This document shows positions 4,390 to 6,410 of a stretch of 6,410 bases of DNA, one piece after another (the first letter of the stretch is position 1; each line of letters opens with the position of its first letter). Location of the stretch: the NCBI GenBank assembly GCA_002403445.1, contig DHHU01000051.1, positions 1,382 through 7,791 of the forward strand, in the 5' to 3' direction. Made by a program: the position numbers and the translations under genes. The notes below the pieces were generated by a model. It searched no databases, was not told the origin of the DNA, and was given only the letters and a program-made list of their open reading frames with translations. Source of the DNA: Salinisphaeraceae bacterium UBA4764 (lineage in GTDB: Bacteria; Pseudomonadota; Gammaproteobacteria; Nevskiales; Salinisphaeraceae).

Positions 4390-6189
4390 ATGTCCGAAAC
4401 CGCCGAACACATCGTCGAACAATCGCATCCAGCCGCCGGCCGCACACTCACTGGTGCCGAAATAATCGTACAGGTGTTGGCCGACGAAGGCGTCGAGACG
4501 GTATTTGGCTATTCCGGTGGTGCGATCCTGCCCACCTACGACGCGATTTTTCGCTTCAACGAATCGCAAAACGCCGCCATGCCTCTTGTAGTGCCCGCCA
4601 ACGAACAGGGAGCTGGCTTCATGGCGGCCGGCTACGCACGTGCCACCGGCAAAGTGGGAGCGGCTATCGTAACGTCTGGACCGGGCGCAACCAACACCGT
4701 AACGCCGGTAAGGGACTGCATGGCCGATTCGGTGCCGATGGTCTTGATTACCGGGCAGGTAGCGCGCGCCGCGATTGGCACTGATGCCTTTCAGGAAGCG
4801 CCGGTGGCCAACATCATGAGCCCGGTGGCCAAGCATGTATTCATGGTTACCGATCCCGAACAGCTTGAAGCCACGGTTCGCACGGCGTTTGAAATCGCGC
4901 GCTCGGGCCGGCCGGGTCCGGTCGTAATCGACGTGCCCAAGGATGTCCAGACTCAGCAGAACGTATTTCGCGGCAGCGGTGTGTTGCCGGTCCCCGGCTA
5001 TCGCCAGCGCATGCAGGCGCTGCGAGACAACAAACTCAGCAGCGACAAGTGTCGGGCTTTTTTCGAACTGTTTGAGGCCAGCCAGCGACCGCTGATCTAC
5101 GCCGGCGGCGGCGTCATCAACGCCGGAGCGAGCCAGGCACTGCGCGATTTTGCGCATCGTTTCGAACTGCCCGTGGTCACTACGCTGATGGGCATCGGCG
5201 CCTTGGATACGTCCGACCCGCTGTGTCTGCACATGCTTGGGATGCACGGTACCGCCTACGCCAATTACGCGGTCGAGGACTGCGATCTGCTGATCGCCAT
5301 CGGGGCACGCTTCGACGACCGTGTGGCGGGGGTGCCATCACAATTCGCCCCATCAGCACGCGCCATCGCACATCTGGATGCCGATGCCTCTGAGATCAAC
5401 AAGGTCAAGGCCGTTGACTGGCACCACGTCGGATTGTTCAGCGAATCGATTACACAGCTGACGCTTTACGGCCAAAAACACAATGTTGGCACTACGCCCA
5501 GCGCGTGGCATGAACACCTCACCGAACTGCGCCAGACGTATCCCATGAACTACGACCAGGAAAGTGACCTGATCCAACCCCCGGCCGTCATGCAGGCCAT
5601 CAATCGCCAGACCAACGGCAACGCGGTTGTCGCCACGGGCGTGGGCCAGCACCAGATGTGGTCGGCGCAGTATTGCCAGTTTCGAGAGCCACGCCTATGG
5701 CTGACATCCGGTTCGATGGGGACGATGGGCTTTGGCTTGCCCGCTGCCATCGGTGCAGCCTTTGCCCGTCCGGATCGGCAGGTGATCGACATTGACGGCG
5801 ACGCCTCGATCCGTATGAACATCGGCGAACTGGAAACGGCAACGACCTATGACCTGCCGGTGAAGGTGCTTGTCATCAACAACAACGGCGACGGCATGGT
5901 CAAACAATGGCAGAAACTGTTTTTCATGGGTCGTCTCTCGGCTTCCGACAAGTCACTCCACAAGAAAGACTTCATTAAGGCCGCCGAAGCCGATGGCTTC
6001 AAGTTTGCGCAGCGTCTCAGCGATCCCGCTGCGCTCGACGACACGATTGAGAAGTTTCTTGCGTTCGATGGTCCGGCATTTCTGGAAGTTGAGGTCGATC
6101 CGGACGCAGGCGTCTATCCGATGGTCGGCCCCGGAAAGACCTACAGTGAGATGATTACTGGCGACTATATCGCCACCCGAGGCGAATAG
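4390..6189 (+). CDS. ilvB: Acetohydroxyacid (acetolactate) synthase large catalytic subunit, atypical type
   Basis: A 599-residue thiamine-diphosphate enzyme condensing pyruvate with pyruvate or 2-oxobutyrate, the first common step of branched-chain amino acid synthesis. Order of motifs: FGYSGGAILPTYDA (39-52; most members have Y-P-G-G), ANEQGAGFMAAGYARATG with catalytic E72 (usually R-H-E-Q), TSGPGATN (95-102), GTDAFQEA, SGRPGPVVIDVPKDVQ, ARFDDRV with R311, and GVGQHQMW (417-424). The diphosphate motif is GDAS (470-473), not GDGS, and pairs with NNNGDGMVKQWQ (497-508). The ending P-D-A-G-V-Y-P-M-V-G-P-G is family-like. As I recall, yeast Ilv2 also has GDAS and GTDAFQEA, so the enzyme should be active. 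I chose ATG 4390 over the in-frame ATG 4354, because the 12 extra residues fall in the palindrome/promoter region and look non-coding. No Shine-Dalgarno is visible for either. It runs opposite to ilvN, its expected partner. Confidence 0.95.
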   Translation: MSETAEHIVEQSHPAAGRTLTGAEIIVQVLADEGVETVFGYSGGAILPTYDAIFRFNESQNAAMPLVVPANEQGAGFMAAGYARATGKVGAAIVTSGPGATNTVTPVRDCMADSVPMVLITGQVARAAIGTDAFQEAPVANIMSPVAKHVFMVTDPEQLEATVRTAFEIARSGRPGPVVIDVPKDVQTQQNVFRGSGVLPVPGYRQRMQALRDNKLSSDKCRAFFELFEASQRPLIYAGGGVINAGASQALRDFAHRFELPVVTTLMGIGALDTSDPLCLHMLGMHGTAYANYAVEDCDLLIAIGARFDDRVAGVPSQFAPSARAIAHLDADASEINKVKAVDWHHVGLFSESITQLTLYGQKHNVGTTPSAWHEHLTELRQTYPMNYDQESDLIQPPAVMQAINRQTNGNAVVATGVGQHQMWSAQYCQFREPRLWLTSGSMGTMGFGLPAAIGAAFARPDRQVIDIDGDASIRMNIGELETATTYDLPVKVLVINNNGDGMVKQWQKLFFMGRLSASDKSLHKKDFIKAAEADGFKFAQRLSDPAALDDTIEKFLAFDGPAFLEVEVDPDAGVYPMVGPGKTYSEMITGDYIATRGE

Positions 6190-6266
6190 CATCGCAGACC
6201 GTTCAGGAGCCATCACTTTCATCGCATAATGGTCTTGCCAAAATGTCGGACGTTGTTGCGTTCAAG

Positions 6267-6290
6267 CCCGACCCGGTTCGGGACTATTTG
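6267..6290 (+). terminator. Weak candidate terminator downstream of ilvB
   Basis: CCCGA and TCGGG form a five-pair GC-rich stem around a six-base loop, followed by ACTATTTG. The stem is short and the T-tract poor, and it lies 77 bases past the ilvB stop. It may aid termination but falls short of a classical intrinsic terminator. Confidence 0.3.
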
Positions 6291-6381
6291 TGCATTGGGT
6301 ATTTGATCATCGTCAACACCAAGCGTTGCGCAATCGGCCTATGGTAATCATACGGTACCCGAGCGCGAAGCGTTTGTTTGC

Positions 6382-6399
6382 ATGGCGGAATAACGCCAT
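6382..6399. repeat. Inverted repeat ATGGCG-GAATAA-CGCCAT
   Basis: Six perfectly paired bases flank a six-base AT-rich loop. There is no T-tract after it on either strand, so it is not a terminator. It may belong to the control region of a gene beyond the window edge. Confidence 0.35.
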
Positions 6400-6410
6400 A
6401 AATCGGACAG

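Larger units (their letters stand above)
6190..6410. other. Downstream intergenic stretch without a convincing gene
   Basis: No ORF here has both a ribosome site and a coding look. The longest plus-strand candidate (6243-6347, 34 codons, with a hydrophobic Y-L-C-I-G-Y-L-I-I-V) has no Shine-Dalgarno. The region holds two short hairpins, at 6267-6282 and 6382-6399. The next gene must lie beyond the right edge. Confidence 0.6.

Noticed and set aside
4312..5247. Long open frame (311 codons) antisense to ilvB
   Set aside because: It lies opposite the conserved N-terminal half of ilvB, is rich in Arg, His and Gly without any recognisable domain, and is explained by third-position GC bias of the real gene.
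6243..6347. Small 34-codon ORF with a hydrophobic stretch downstream of ilvB
   Set aside because: No ribosome site, no coding bias that I can see, and other frames here are similarly open; chance is the simpler explanation.

Overview
This window is a bacterial chromosomal segment of moderately high GC. It most likely comes from a gammaproteobacterium or close relative. The reasons are the ilvN-ilvC-psd-pssA gene order, the sequence style of IlvC, IlvN and the type II phosphatidylserine synthase, and the UDG/rimI pair. I cannot name the genus from sequence alone. There are no tRNA, rRNA, CRISPR or insertion-sequence signatures.

Layout: six genes read leftward (minus strand) from about 4147 to the left edge. 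In transcription order they are ilvN (acetohydroxyacid synthase small subunit), ilvC (ketol-acid reductoisomerase), a phosphatidylserine-decarboxylase-like gene, pssA (CDP-diacylglycerol-serine phosphatidyltransferase), a family-4-like uracil-DNA glycosylase, and the first 91 codons of rimI, which runs off the edge. Gaps are 15, 34 and 9 bases between the first four genes, 49 bases before the glycosylase, and an ATGA overlap into rimI, so one transcription unit is plausible. On the plus strand, facing away, is ilvB (acetohydroxyacid synthase large subunit, 4390-6189). A non-coding stretch of about 240 bases separates the divergent ilvN and ilvB starts. It holds a perfect 13-base palindrome next to a TTGACA box, two hairpins and a weak short ORF. 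The last 221 bases hold no convincing gene.

Function: IlvB + IlvN make acetolactate/acetohydroxybutyrate, and IlvC performs the next step of valine, leucine and isoleucine synthesis. PssA makes phosphatidylserine at the membrane, and the next gene product would be expected to decarboxylate it to phosphatidylethanolamine.

Three things stand out. (1) The Psd-like protein aligns with small-type phosphatidylserine decarboxylases throughout, but the self-cleavage Gly-Ser has become Cys-Arg and the conserved Asp and His of the D-x-H motif are Ser and Tyr. It therefore looks like a pseudoenzyme kept in an intact frame next to pssA. (2) The glycosylase has the family 4 motifs but none of the four cysteines that normally hold the 4Fe-4S cluster. 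(3) ilvB is split from ilvN, turned around, and has an atypical thiamine-diphosphate motif (GDAS / NNNGDGMV), suggesting a replaced large subunit. All three come from reading motifs by eye against remembered family patterns and need alignment to confirm.
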